Shown: piece by piece, positions 34,098 through 42,835 of the stretch | How positions within the stretch are numbered: position 1 is the first letter of the stretch | Layout: every line of letters begins with the position of its first letter | NCBI RefSeq assembly: GCF_025234665.1 | Contig: NZ_JANIEH010000003.1 | Length of the DNA stretch: 64,000 nucleotides | Source: Exiguobacterium mexicanum | Lineage (GTDB): Bacteria > Bacillota > Bacilli > Exiguobacteriales > Exiguobacteriaceae | Strand: one strand, 5' to 3' | Position numbers and translations under genes: made by a program | Notes under the pieces: model-generated | The model's input: only the letters and a program-made list of their open reading frames with translations | What the model was told of the DNA's origin: nothing | Database searches by the model: none

Positions 34098-35243
34098 TCA
34101 CTTTCCTTGCTGAATTTGTTCTCGAACCGCTCGGTCGATTTGAAGAATCTCCTCGAGCGTCGGTTCTGCAATTACCGTATGTGTCTCCATCGCTTGTTCG
34201 ACGATGCGTTCGATATCGAGGAAAGCGATCTTCCCGTTCAAGAACAGCTCGACGGCCGCCTCGTTGGCCGCATTGAGCACGGTCGGCATCGAACCACCGG
34301 CGCGACCGGCCTCATAGGCGAGGCGTAACGCCGGATAACGTGTCAAATCGGCTTCCGCGAAGTGCAACGTTCCGATTTCTCTCAAGTTTAACCGCTTGTT
34401 CCCGTCGATTTCAAGACGTTTCGGGCCCGATAGCGCATAGAGGATCGGGCCTCGCATATCGGGGTTGCCGAGCTGAGCCATGACAGCGGCATCTTTGAAC
34501 TCGACCATCGAGTGGATGATCGACTCGCGATGGAGCACTACTTCAATATCATTATAATCGATATCGAACAGCCAGTGCGCTTCGATGACTTCGAGTCCTT
34601 TGTTGAACATCGTCGCTGAATCGATTGTGATTTTGGCACCCATCGACCAGTTCGGGTGCGCGAGCGCCTCCGCGACGGTCACGCCTTCGAGCTCTTCCCG
34701 CGACTTGTCACGAAAACTTCCGCCCGAAGCCGTCAAGATGATTTTCGAGACGTCCTCGCGACGCTCCCCGTTCAAGCATTGATAGACGGCCGAATGTTCA
34801 CTGTCGACCGGGAGCAGGCTGACGCCATGCTTTTTAACGGCCGCGGTGACGAGATGCCCTGCCGTGACGAGCGTCTCTTTGTTCGCGAGCGCGATGTCTT
34901 TCCCCGCTTCGATGGCGGCAAGGGTCGGTTCAAGCCCGACGGCACCGACGACTGCCGTCACGACGACATCGGCCCGTTCAGCCGTCGCACATGCAATCAA
35001 TCCTTCCAGTCCGATGAAAAAGAGTGGTTCATATGTAAGGCGTGGCTTGAGCTGTTCGAGTACCTCGATATTTTTAGCGGATACGTATTTCGGCCGCAGG
35101 CGATTGATCCATTCTTCCGCCACGTCTACGTTCGTTCCGAACGCATATGCCTCAAGTTCAAACAAGTCGGGGTGCTGCTCGATGACGTCACATGTCTGTA
35201 CGCCAATCGATCCAGTCGCCCCGATTAAGCTGATTCGCTTCAT
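34098..35243 (-). CDS. dxr: 1-deoxy-D-xylulose 5-phosphate reductoisomerase
   Basis: 381 residues. The N-terminal NADPH motif GATGSIG, the metal/substrate segment VDSEHSAVYQCL and the loop HPNWSMGAKITIDSATM are typical. It catalyses the second step of the non-mevalonate isoprenoid pathway. This makes MEP, which feeds undecaprenyl-phosphate made by the nearby uppS. The gene lies 15 nt after cdsA. Confidence 0.95.
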   Translation of the reverse strand: MKRISLIGATGSIGVQTCDVIEQHPDLFELEAYAFGTNVDVAEEWINRLRPKYVSAKNIEVLEQLKPRLTYEPLFFIGLEGLIACATAERADVVVTAVVGAVGLEPTLAAIEAGKDIALANKETLVTAGHLVTAAVKKHGVSLLPVDSEHSAVYQCLNGERREDVSKIILTASGGSFRDKSREELEGVTVAEALAHPNWSMGAKITIDSATMFNKGLEVIEAHWLFDIDYNDIEVVLHRESIIHSMVEFKDAAVMAQLGNPDMRGPILYALSGPKRLEIDGNKRLNLREIGTLHFAEADLTRYPALRLAYEAGRAGGSMPTVLNAANEAAVELFLNGKIAFLDIERIVEQAMETHTVIAEPTLEEILQIDRAVREQIQQGK

Positions 35244-35258
35244 CTTGACACTCCTCTT

Positions 35259-36056
35259 TTATAACAAATTAAATACCCAAATGACGGTGAATACCGCGAT
35301 CATACTATCAAACCGGTCTAAAATTCCACCGTGCCCCGGTAACAGATGACCCGAATCTTTCACATTATATTGACGCTTGTACGCTGATTGTACCAAATCA
35401 CCGAGCTGACCGACGACTGATACGACGACCGCGAGCACCAACACCTCGAGAATCGGCAATACCGGCTCGATGAGCACGTAGACGATGCCAAGGACAATCG
35501 CCGATATGATCCCGCCGATGGCACCTTCAATCGTCTTATTCGGGCTGATGGATGGCCATAGCTTCGTCTTTCCGATCGCTTTCCCGGTAAAGTAGGCACC
35601 AGAATCGGTCGCCCAAATCATGAACAAGACGAGCAACACTTTGACAAGTCCGTCTTCTGACAGACGGACGAGTGCAAAACTCGAGAATCCGACGACGAGA
35701 TAGACGGCCGAGACGAAATAAAAGCTCGCATCCTCATACGTGAAACGGTTTTTCGTGACGACCGTCCAAAACAAGAGGAGCATCAAACCGAGCACCATCC
35801 ACTGGTTCGTCGACATCGGCAAATCGTCAAGGACGAGTCGGCGTTCGAGCAACAACAAGATGAATGGGAACGCCACGAGAAGTGACGTCACGAGAAACGG
35901 GAACGCCATCAATTTATGATTGCGCATCAACGTGAACTCGCTCAATCCGATTAAGGCGAGCACGCCCATCAAGATGACGAACGGGCTGCCGCCTAGGGCG
36001 ATCAACGTGACAAAGATAGCCCCGGCCCAAAGACCGGTAATGATTCGTGTTTTCAT
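35259..36056 (-). CDS. cdsA: Phosphatidate cytidylyltransferase
   Basis: 265 residues with about seven or eight membrane segments and the C-terminal CdsA signature SAYKRQYNVKDSG followed by LLPGHGGILDRFDS. It makes CDP-diacylglycerol for phospholipid synthesis. ATG 36056 follows GGGG by 6 nt and lies 1 nt after the uppS stop; the longer open frame to 36173 overlaps uppS and is not coding. Confidence 0.94.
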   Translation of the reverse strand: MKTRIITGLWAGAIFVTLIALGGSPFVILMGVLALIGLSEFTLMRNHKLMAFPFLVTSLLVAFPFILLLLERRLVLDDLPMSTNQWMVLGLMLLLFWTVVTKNRFTYEDASFYFVSAVYLVVGFSSFALVRLSEDGLVKVLLVLFMIWATDSGAYFTGKAIGKTKLWPSISPNKTIEGAIGGIISAIVLGIVYVLIEPVLPILEVLVLAVVVSVVGQLGDLVQSAYKRQYNVKDSGHLLPGHGGILDRFDSMIAVFTVIWVFNLL

Positions 36057-36057
36057 G

Positions 36058-36795
36058 TCACACCCCACCAAACCGACGTGTCCGCGCGTTATATGCCTCA
36101 ATCGCCTCGACGAAGTGGTCCCGTTTAAACTCAGGCCATAATACGTCCGTGAAATGTAATTCAGCATACGCACCTTGCCAGAGCAAGAAGTTCGAGAGTC
36201 GTTGTTCTCCGCTTGTGCGGATAATCAAATCGACGTCTTGCATGTTCGTCATGAGACGCTCGCCAATCATGACGTCATCAATCTCGTCCGGTTGGATGGT
36301 GCCGTGAGCCACGTCACTCGCGATTTGTTTCATCGCTTGTACGAGTTCGTCACGTCCACCATAGTTGAGGGCGAAGACGAGATCGAGCCCCGTGTTCATC
36401 GCCGTACGGGTCCGGGCCTCATCGACCGCTTCCCGCGTCCCGCGCGGCAGTTTCGTCTCATCGCCTGCGACGAGCACACGTACGTTTTGTTCATCCAATT
36501 CCTTTAAATCCGTCTCTAAAAATTGCTTCGGCAACTTCATCAAGAAGTTGACTTCTTCTTCAGGACGCGTCCAGTTCTCCGTCGAGAACGCATAAAGCGT
36601 CAAGGAACGGATGCCGAGTTCTTGGGCGGTGCGTACCGCTTCCCGGACCGACTTCATCCCTTCCCGGTGACCCATGATGCGAGGGAGCCCACGCTTCTTC
36701 GCCCAACGGCCGTTGCCGTCCATGATGATGGCGACGTGTTCGGGAATGCTCAGTTCCGCCTCGGTCTTTGTTTTAGGATTCACCCATTTAAACAT
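36058..36795 (-). CDS. uppS: Undecaprenyl diphosphate synthase (cis-prenyltransferase)
   Basis: 245 residues. The active-site block IIMDGNGRWAK contains the catalytic Asp26, followed by GHREG. The C-terminal RTSGEQRLSNFLLWQ motif is complete. It elongates farnesyl diphosphate to the C55 lipid carrier for cell-wall synthesis. The GGAGG site is well placed; a terminator-like hairpin separates it from frr. Confidence 0.95.
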   Translation of the reverse strand: MFKWVNPKTKTEAELSIPEHVAIIMDGNGRWAKKRGLPRIMGHREGMKSVREAVRTAQELGIRSLTLYAFSTENWTRPEEEVNFLMKLPKQFLETDLKELDEQNVRVLVAGDETKLPRGTREAVDEARTRTAMNTGLDLVFALNYGGRDELVQAMKQIASDVAHGTIQPDEIDDVMIGERLMTNMQDVDLIIRTSGEQRLSNFLLWQGAYAELHFTDVLWPEFKRDHFVEAIEAYNARTRRFGGV

Positions 36796-36816
36796 ACTCT
36801 ATCCTCCTGATTGTAT

Positions 36817-36847
36817 GAAAGAGGGACCCTCTCAGTAAAAGGGTCCC
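36817..36847 (-). terminator. Terminator/attenuator between frr and uppS
   Basis: An 8-bp GC-rich stem (36823-36830 with 36840-36847), a nine-base loop and a short CTCTTTC run on the minus strand. The uppS AGGAGG site follows within about 12 nt. Confidence 0.7.
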
Positions 36848-36878
36848 CACACAGCTTTTTGGTATACCACTTCCGTGA

Positions 36879-37439
36879 TTACACTTCCATGATTTCTTTT
36901 TCTTTCGTCGCTGCAGATTCATCAATCTTTTTGATGTATGAATCCGTTAACGATTGAACGTCATCCGCGTAACCGCGAAGGTCGTCTTCAGTCAAATCCC
37001 CATCTTTTTCAAGCTTCTTCAAGTTTTCGTTCGCGTCACGACGTACGTTACGGACAGCCACTTTCGCTTCTTCCGCATACTTTTTCGTCACTTTCACGAG
37101 CTCTTTACGGCGCTCTTCTGTCAAAGCTGGGATGGCGAGACGAATGACCGTCCCGTCAGAAGACGGTGAGAGGCCGAGATCGGCTTTTTGAATCGCTTTC
37201 TCGACATCTGACACCATCGACTTGTCCCACGGTTGAATCAAGAGTAGACGCGCTTCCGGAGTGTTGATGTTCGCCACTTGGTTGAGCGGAGTCGGTACGC
37301 CGTAGTAGTCGACTTGGACCGGGTCCAAGATTGACGCGCTCGCGCGTCCCGTACGAAGTGTCCCGAAATCACGTTTCAAGGCAGCATGGGCTTTCTCCAT
37401 CTTTTCTTCAGCAGTTTTCAATACGTCATTTACACTCAT
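36879..37439 (-). CDS. frr: Ribosome recycling factor
   Basis: 186 residues, close to the standard length. It has the conserved LRTGRAS, YYG..TPLNQ and DKSMVSDVEKAI segments, and an RVRR-like NVRRDANENLKK helix. With EF-G it splits post-termination ribosomes. It overlaps the end of pyrH by 4 nt, giving translational coupling. Confidence 0.96.
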   Translation of the reverse strand: MSVNDVLKTAEEKMEKAHAALKRDFGTLRTGRASASILDPVQVDYYGVPTPLNQVANINTPEARLLLIQPWDKSMVSDVEKAIQKADLGLSPSSDGTVIRLAIPALTEERRKELVKVTKKYAEEAKVAVRNVRRDANENLKKLEKDGDLTEDDLRGYADDVQSLTDSYIKKIDESAATKEKEIMEV

Positions 37440-38161
37440 GAATTGATTCCTCCTACTACCGTCCCGATATGTTCCCCGAGTACGACACGTTTGATGTTTC
37501 CTTCTTCAAGCAATGAGAATACAATCAGTGGGATATGGTTGTCCATACATAGTGATGTGGCTGTCGAATCCATCACTTGGAGTCCGTCTTTTAAGACGTC
37601 CAAGTACGTGAGTGTGTCGTATTTGACCGCATCCGGAACGAGTTTCGGATCCGCCGAATAGACACCATCGACGTTGTTTTTCCCCATCAAGATGACGTCA
37701 GCTTCAATTTCCGCTGCGCGGAGTGCCGCTGTCGTGTCTGTTGAGAAGTATGGGTTCCCCGTCCCAGCCGCGAAGATGACGACTCGACCTTTTTCAAGGT
37801 GACGCATCGCCCGACGACGGATGTACGGTTCAGCCACTTGGCGCATTTCGATTGAGGTTTGGACGCGCGTCTGGACACCGTTCGATTCAAGGCTGTCTTG
37901 AAGTGCGAGCGAGTTCAACACTGTGGCGAGCATGCCCATATAGTCGGCATTCGCCCGGTCCATGCCGAGTTCGCTGCCCGTTTTTCCGCGCCAGATGTTT
38001 CCGGCACCGACGACGACGGCGACTTCGACGCCCAAGGCGACCAACTCTTTGATTTGTCCAGAGATCGAGTTGACGATGGCCGGGTCAATCCCGTACCCTT
38101 GATCTCCTGCGAGCGCTTCTCCACTCAATTTTAACACAATTCGCTTATATTTCGGTTCCAT
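37436..38161 (-). CDS. pyrH: Uridylate kinase
   Basis: 241 residues of the amino-acid-kinase fold: KLSGEALAG at the N-terminus, VVVGAGNIWRG, and AAGTGNPYFSTDTTAALRA. It phosphorylates UMP to UDP and is usually a GTP-activated, UTP-inhibited hexamer. It lies between tsf and frr as in most Bacillota. A terminator with a long loop precedes its ribosome binding site. Confidence 0.96.
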   Translation of the reverse strand: MEPKYKRIVLKLSGEALAGDQGYGIDPAIVNSISGQIKELVALGVEVAVVVGAGNIWRGKTGSELGMDRANADYMGMLATVLNSLALQDSLESNGVQTRVQTSIEMRQVAEPYIRRRAMRHLEKGRVVIFAAGTGNPYFSTDTTAALRAAEIEADVILMGKNNVDGVYSADPKLVPDAVKYDTLTYLDVLKDGLQVMDSTATSLCMDNHIPLIVFSLLEEGNIKRVVLGEHIGTVVGGINS

Positions 38162-38181
38162 ACTTTGCCTCCTCTTGCTTG

Positions 38182-38238
38182 AAAAAAGGGAACACGCTCC
38201 CTTAACGAACTAACTCAAGGTTATACAGACGTGTTCCC
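38182..38238 (-). terminator. Terminator/attenuator between tsf and pyrH
   Basis: A 9-bp stem (38188-38196 with 38230-38238) closes a 33-base loop and is followed by six Ts on the minus strand. The GAGGAGG site of pyrH begins only a few bases later. A smaller hairpin is possible inside the loop. Confidence 0.7.
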
Positions 38239-38267
38239 AATTTTGATTGCATCACGGGTGATGCAGA

Positions 38268-39149
38268 TTATTTTTTAAGTTGGTTCATTACTTCTTCAGC
38301 AAAGTTTTCTTCGCGTTTTTCCATACCTTCTCCAACTTCGAAACGTACGAATGAGTTGACACGGCCGCCTTTAGACTCTACGTATTTCCCAACTTTGAAG
38401 TCAGCGTCTTTAACGAATGTTTGGTCAACGAGGCAGATTTCCTCGAAGTACTTGTTCATACGTCCCGCGATCATCTTCTCGACGATGTTAGCAGGCTTAC
38501 CTTCGTTGAGGGCTTGCTCAGTCAAGACTTTCTTCTCACGGTCTGCTTCTTCAGCCGATACTTCGTCGCGTGTCGCGTAAAGTGGGCGTGCTGCTGCGAC
38601 GTGCATCGCAACGTCTTTCGCAACTGTCTCGTCTGTTGTACCGTCGATGATGACGATCGAACCGATACGTCCACCCATGTGAAGGTACGTGCCGAAGACT
38701 GCATCGTCAGCTTTTTCAAGAACTGCGATACGACGGAGTGAGATTTTCTCTCCGATTGTCGAAGCTTCTTCTTGGATGTGCGTCTCAAGTGTTTTACCTG
38801 CTACGAACTCAGAAGCAAGTGCTGCTTCAACCGTTGTCGCGCCTGAAGTGAGAACTGCGTTCGCCACGTCTGAAACGAGTGTTTGGAACTTCTCGTTTTT
38901 CGCAACGAAGTCTGTTTCTGAGTTGACTTCGACGAGTGTAGCTTTGTTGCCGTCAACCGCTACTGCCGTCAAACCTTCTGCTGCGATACGGTCGCCTTTA
39001 GCTGCTGCTTTAGCGATCCCTTTTTCACGAAGGAAGTCGATTGCCGCTTGCATGTCACCGTTTGTTTCAGTGAGTGCTTTTTTGCAATCGAGCATACCTG
39101 CGCCTGTTTTTTCACGAAGTTCTTTTACCATTGCTGCTGTAACTGCCAT
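38268..39149 (-). CDS. tsf: Translation elongation factor Ts
   Basis: 293 residues. The UBA-like N-terminus with VKELREKTGAGMLDCKKAL and the core motif NSETDFVAKNE are clear. It recharges EF-Tu with GTP. It is separated from rpsB by a hairpin and a 118-nt gap without a strong promoter, so it is probably expressed by read-through from the rpsB promoter. Confidence 0.96.
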   Translation of the reverse strand: MAVTAAMVKELREKTGAGMLDCKKALTETNGDMQAAIDFLREKGIAKAAAKGDRIAAEGLTAVAVDGNKATLVEVNSETDFVAKNEKFQTLVSDVANAVLTSGATTVEAALASEFVAGKTLETHIQEEASTIGEKISLRRIAVLEKADDAVFGTYLHMGGRIGSIVIIDGTTDETVAKDVAMHVAAARPLYATRDEVSAEEADREKKVLTEQALNEGKPANIVEKMIAGRMNKYFEEICLVDQTFVKDADFKVGKYVESKGGRVNSFVRFEVGEGMEKREENFAEEVMNQLKK

Positions 39150-39218
39150 CGGAAATTCCTCCTTGTAAAACTTACGAATTTTTAAGAAAAAGCACTAAGG
39201 CTTTTATATACATGTCCT

Positions 39219-39254
39219 AAAAAAAGGTGATAAAAGGCTTTCCCTTTATCACCT
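39219..39254 (-). terminator. Attenuator between rpsB and tsf
   Basis: A 10-bp stem (39225-39234 with 39245-39254), extended by two further pairs, with a seven-T run on the minus strand. A smaller AAAAGC/GCTTTT hairpin follows in the tsf leader. Confidence 0.75.
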
Positions 39255-39267
39255 GTTGTCTGACCGA

Positions 39268-40008
39268 TTACTCAGCTTCTGTCGCTTCAGCTTCTGGAGC
39301 TACTGCTTCTTCAGCTACTTCTTCTTCGCCTTGCTTCGCTTCGATGATCGCGTCTGCCATCTTAGAAGTGAGCAATTTAACCGCACGAATCGCATCGTCG
39401 TTCGCTGGGATGACGTAGTCGATTTCGTCTGGGTCACAGTTTGTGTCGACAATCGCAACGATTGGGATGTTCAATTTGTGAGCTTCTGCAATCGCAATAC
39501 GCTCTTTACGTGGGTCAACGATGAAGAGGGCATCAGGAACACCTGGCATGTCCTTGATTCCGCCGAGGAACTTCTCAAGACGTGTCATTTCTTTTTTCAA
39601 GATGATGACTTCTTTCTTAGGAAGTACTTCGAACGTACCGTCAGCTTCCATTTTCTCAAGCTGCTTCAAGCGGTTGATACGCTTTTTGATTGTTGAGAAG
39701 TTAGTAAGTGTTCCACCCAACCAACGCTCATTGATGAAGTACATACCTGAACGGAGTGCTTCTTCTTTGATCGTGTCTTGAGCTTGTTTTTTCGTACCTA
39801 CGAAGAGGACGTTTCCGCCTTCTGCCGCGAGTTCACGAACGAAGTTGTAAGCTTCGTCTACTTTTTTGACCGTTTTTTGAAGGTCGATGATGTAGATTCC
39901 GTTACGCTCCGTGAAGATGTATTTCGCCATTTTTGGGTTCCAACGGCGTGTCTGGTGACCGAAGTGTACACCAGCTTCGAGCAATTGCTTCATTGAGATT
40001 ACTGCCAT
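39268..40008 (-). CDS. rpsB: 30S ribosomal protein S2
   Basis: 246 residues. The N-terminal LLEAGVHFGHQTRRWNPKM and GTLTNF motifs are diagnostic. A Glu/Ala-rich tail of about 20 residues extends the C-terminus. It binds the 16S head and S1 region. The gene has a strong ribosome binding site (AAGGAGGAA), its own promoter and a leader of about 114 nt with hairpin potential. Confidence 0.97.
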   Translation of the reverse strand: MAVISMKQLLEAGVHFGHQTRRWNPKMAKYIFTERNGIYIIDLQKTVKKVDEAYNFVRELAAEGGNVLFVGTKKQAQDTIKEEALRSGMYFINERWLGGTLTNFSTIKKRINRLKQLEKMEADGTFEVLPKKEVIILKKEMTRLEKFLGGIKDMPGVPDALFIVDPRKERIAIAEAHKLNIPIVAIVDTNCDPDEIDYVIPANDDAIRAVKLLTSKMADAIIEAKQGEEEVAEEAVAPEAEATEAE

Positions 40009-40122
40009 GATAAATTTCCTCCTTGTGGTTTAAAAAAGTCCTCCGCCTCGTTCATCGTTGTATTCCGACCTTTCGGCACCGAGGAATACCATCCCGAGAC
40101 GTGTGTGATGTGTTTAACACCG
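40009..40122 (-). promoter_or_regulatory. rpsB 5' leader, candidate S2 autoregulatory RNA
   Basis: The leader contains a 7-bp stem (40060-40066 with 40083-40089) capping a smaller GGTC/GACC-type element. Ribosomal protein leaders of this kind often bind the encoded protein; here that is inference only. Confidence 0.4.
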
Positions 40123-40128
40123 AAAATT

Positions 40129-40157
40129 ACTATAGCATATGTCAGCCAATCCGGCAA
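40129..40157 (-). promoter_or_regulatory. Sigma-A type promoter of rpsB
   Basis: On the minus strand, TTGCCG (40152-40157) and TATAGT (40129-40134) are 17 nt apart. The -35 lies 3 nt after the swrB stop, and no terminator ends the fla/che operon before it, so read-through into rpsB is likely. Confidence 0.7.
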
Positions 40158-40160
40158 CTC

Positions 40161-40529
40161 TCACTTTTTGCGAAGTTTGGCATAAAGGGCGACTTCGCCC
40201 TCACCTTTTCCGAGCAGTCGGGCCGTCTCTCGGACCGAATGGTTCAGCAAAACGTCTTCGACGTGCGGTGCCTGTTGGCGCTCACGGGACGACGGTGCCT
40301 CCAGCAGCGAATCCTCAAGTGCAGGTTCCATAGCCGACTCCTCGCTCGAAGGCGCAGGGTGTTTCACGACATCGTTTATCGATTCCATGAACGACAACAG
40401 GAGGGCCTCGGTCTCACGCTTCTCTTGTTCGAGTCGCGTGACACGAGCCGTCAGCGCCTGGACTTGACGAAACAAAATCAACAGTCCGTACGCGACGATA
40501 CAGGCGATCCCGATATAGACGACGGTCAT
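40161..40529 (-). CDS. swrB: SwrB/YlxL-like flagellar activator
   Basis: 122 residues. One N-terminal membrane segment (about 3-20) is followed by a short coiled coil (LTARVTRLEQEKRETEALL), a Pro/Ser/Glu-rich linker, and a small C-terminal helix-turn-helix-like motif (HSVRETARLLGKGEGEV). This layout and the place directly after sigD match B. subtilis SwrB, which helps activate the flagellar export apparatus. Overall sequence similarity is low outside the ends. ATG 40529 is chosen for its 7-nt spacing to GGAGG; ATG 40535 is too close. Confidence 0.78.
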   Translation of the reverse strand: MTVVYIGIACIVAYGLLILFRQVQALTARVTRLEQEKRETEALLLSFMESINDVVKHPAPSSEESAMEPALEDSLLEAPSSRERQQAPHVEDVLLNHSVRETARLLGKGEGEVALYAKLRKK

Positions 40530-40542
40530 CTCCATCCCTCCT

Positions 40543-41313
40543 TCACGATGTCTTTTCTTCTAAATAGGAACGTCCGAGCGCCAGCTTCAACGTCTTCAGC
40601 GCCTTGGAATGAATTTGGGAGATGCGGGACGTCGATAGTTCCAACACTTCACCGATTTCCGTCAACGTCAACTCGTCGAAATAGAATAACGACACGACGA
40701 GCCGCTCTTTCTCAGATAAATGCTCAATCTCGTTCGTCAACACATCGAGCAGCTCGCGCTGCAGAAGTGTATCTTCCGGTTTTTCGGAATCGGGGTCGAA
40801 ATACGTGACGGACATGACCTTGCCTTCCTCTTGAAGCGTTACCGCCTCATCGATGGACAACATGTTCGCAAAGTAGCCTTCCGCCATTGCCTTCTCGATT
40901 TCAGAGACCGGCAATTCGCACGCGTGCGCCAGCTCTTCTTTCGTCGGGGCCCGGTGCAGCTTCTGTTCGAGCTGTTCGGCGACGTGGTCAATCTTTTTCA
41001 CCCGTTCACGCACCGATCGTGGCAACCAATCGATTTTCCGTAGTCCGTCGATGATCGCGCCCCGAATCCGAAACGCCGCGTACGTGTCAAACTTGTTGTT
41101 GTGTTCTGGATCATATTTCATGAGGGCATCGTACAATCCCATGTAACCCAAACTTTTCAATTCGTCGCGTTCGACGCTCTTCGGGAGCGTCACGATCATT
41201 CGTTGCACGTGATAATGGATCAGGAACTCATAGTGCGTCAAAAGTTCATTCGCCGTATCCATATCGCGGTCAGTATTCCAACGATCCCACAACTCGGTAA
41301 GTTGAGTCGTCAT
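40543..41313 (-). CDS. sigD: RNA polymerase sigma factor SigD (FliA, sigma-28 family)
   Basis: 256 residues, near the 254 of B. subtilis SigD. Region 2 (GYMGLYDALMKYDP, then FDTYAAFRIRGAIIDGLRKIDWLPRSVRER) and region 4 (LTEIGEVLELSTSRISQIHSKAL) are typical of sigma-28. It directs late flagellar, chemotaxis and autolysin promoters. ATG 41313 follows GGGGGGA by 5 nt; the frame open to 41373 overlaps cheD. Being near the end of the long operon, its level should report completion of transcription of the cluster. Confidence 0.95.
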   Translation of the reverse strand: MTTQLTELWDRWNTDRDMDTANELLTHYEFLIHYHVQRMIVTLPKSVERDELKSLGYMGLYDALMKYDPEHNNKFDTYAAFRIRGAIIDGLRKIDWLPRSVRERVKKIDHVAEQLEQKLHRAPTKEELAHACELPVSEIEKAMAEGYFANMLSIDEAVTLQEEGKVMSVTYFDPDSEKPEDTLLQRELLDVLTNEIEHLSEKERLVVSLFYFDELTLTEIGEVLELSTSRISQIHSKALKTLKLALGRSYLEEKTS

Positions 41314-41324
41314 GTCGATCCCCC

Positions 41325-41810
41325 CTAAATTTCCTTTGTTCCCACGCTGACCGTTCGAATCGACAGGACGCAAGTCGCCACATCAAATTCAATCGTTCGC
41401 CCATTGTGTCCACCACAGTCCTCGGCGATGAGCGGGATCCGGTGCGCTTTTAAAGCATTGCGGACGGCCTCGGCATTTCGTTCACCGATACGCATCGCCT
41501 CGTTCTCATACTTGAATTGAAACATTTGGGCGCCCCCGGCCATCTTCGCTTGCAGCCGACCGGCCCCGGCCTGTTTCAATGAGGCGACGAGTGCATCGAT
41601 GGCCGTATCCGCATATTTTCCTACTTCAATCGTTTGATGTTTCCGGGCAATCGCCGAATCCGGCAACATGACGTGGGCCATCGCCGCGACTTGGAGCCGG
41701 ACGTCGTACAGGATGACCCCGACACACGAACCGAGCCCGGCCGTTCGCAACTTGTTCGGCGCCGTCGTCTGCTTCCATTCCGCAATCCCGATTTTGAGTA
41801 CTTCAGCCAT
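41325..41810 (-). CDS. cheD: Chemoreceptor glutamine deamidase CheD
   Basis: 161 residues with the catalytic Cys29 in AGLGSCVGV and His46 in MAHVMLP. It deamidates receptor glutamines and binds CheC, raising the CheY-P phosphatase activity of the latter in B. subtilis. The start overlaps the cheC end by 8 nt. This CheC-CheD pair, together with CheY and CheW, gives an adaptation arm independent of receptor methylation. Confidence 0.94.
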   Translation of the reverse strand: MAEVLKIGIAEWKQTTAPNKLRTAGLGSCVGVILYDVRLQVAAMAHVMLPDSAIARKHQTIEVGKYADTAIDALVASLKQAGAGRLQAKMAGGAQMFQFKYENEAMRIGERNAEAVRNALKAHRIPLIAEDCGGHNGRTIEFDVATCVLSIRTVSVGTKEI

Positions 41811-42402
41811 GGCCCATCAACCGCTGCTTAATCCGTTCGAGCGAGCCATGCGTCGGTAGGAACAACACATGTCCGGCACTTACTTTTCCGTCGATGCGGA
41901 ACGTCGTATCGATATAGAGCGCCGCATCTTCTTCGGGCTGGACCGATGTGACGACGAATTCGACGATTGAACCGGCCATGTCGACCGCTGTCGCCGGGAC
42001 GTGAATCGGGATCGGTGTATTCAACCAATCGCCGAGCGCCCGGGCGTAGGCCCCGCTCATGATATTTCCGATCTCTTCCCATGCCGACTGACCGAGTTCA
42101 TCGGCCGCTTGGAACGTGAACCCGCTCCCGATGAGTGATGAGACCATCATCTCGGCGTCATCGACCGGGAATAGGATGAGGATCATGCCGCTGATGTCGC
42201 CTCCGAGCTCTAACAGCACGGACGCCACGTGACGCTCAGGACCGCCGACCCGTTCCGGCAAATACGTGATTGGTTCCATCTCGGCCGAGGAGACGGTAAT
42301 GTTGACCGGCTTGGCCAACAGCGTCGACAATGCCGTCGCTGCATGGCCCGATCCGATATTACCAAGTTCTTTCAATAAATCTTGCTCGAACTCACTCAGC
42401 AT
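41803..42402 (-). CDS. cheC: CheY-P phosphatase CheC
   Basis: 199 residues with the two pseudo-symmetric active sites of the family: E12/N15 in KELGNIGSGHAATALS and E110/N113 in EEIGNIMSGAYARAL. It dephosphorylates CheY-P, best when bound to CheD. It overlaps cheW by 11 nt and cheD by 8 nt. Confidence 0.94.
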   Translation of the reverse strand: MLSEFEQDLLKELGNIGSGHAATALSTLLAKPVNITVSSAEMEPITYLPERVGGPERHVASVLLELGGDISGMILILFPVDDAEMMVSSLIGSGFTFQAADELGQSAWEEIGNIMSGAYARALGDWLNTPIPIHVPATAVDMAGSIVEFVVTSVQPEEDAALYIDTTFRIDGKVSAGHVLFLPTHGSLERIKQRLMGHG

Positions 42403-42823
42403 GTTGTTCCTCGAACAACGCGTTGGCGTCTAGAAGCGAGAACAGTTTGTCCTCCCCTTTCGCGATCGCCGTCAAATGAGCCGACAACATGTCTCGACTC
42501 GATTCAGGAATCGGCTCGAGGCGAACGTCTTCGCTTTCGACGACCTCGTTGGCGCGGTCGACGATAAAGCCGGCATCGCCTTGATTGAGCGAGGCGATCA
42601 AAATCCGGGTCTCGTCGGTCGGTTCAATCGCTTCATAACCGAGGCGGAGGCGAAGGTCGATGACCGGTGTGACGACACCGCGCAGATTGATGACACCTTT
42701 GACGTGAGCCGGTGCGTTCGGGACGCGTGTGACCGGTTGTACCCGTTCAATCGAGCGGACCGATTGGACATCGATCCCGTACGTGTTCGTTCCCAGTGAA
42801 AAGACTACCCATTTTTGTTCCAT
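42392..42823 (-). CDS. cheW: Chemotaxis coupling protein CheW
   Basis: 143 residues with the SH3-like CheW fold: FSLGTNTYGIDVQSVRSIERVQPVTRVPNAP, then VKGVINLRGVVTPVIDLR. It links receptors to CheA. The ATG has an AAGGAGGAAG site. It lies 12 nt after cheA and overlaps cheC. Confidence 0.95.
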   Translation of the reverse strand: MEQKWVVFSLGTNTYGIDVQSVRSIERVQPVTRVPNAPAHVKGVINLRGVVTPVIDLRLRLGYEAIEPTDETRILIASLNQGDAGFIVDRANEVVESEDVRLEPIPESSRDMLSAHLTAIAKGEDKLFSLLDANALFEEQHAE

Positions 42824-42835
42824 GCTTCTTCCTCC

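Noticed and set aside
36057..36173. An N-terminal extension of cdsA
   Set aside because: It lies wholly within uppS, and a well-spaced site supports ATG 36056 with the typical CdsA start.
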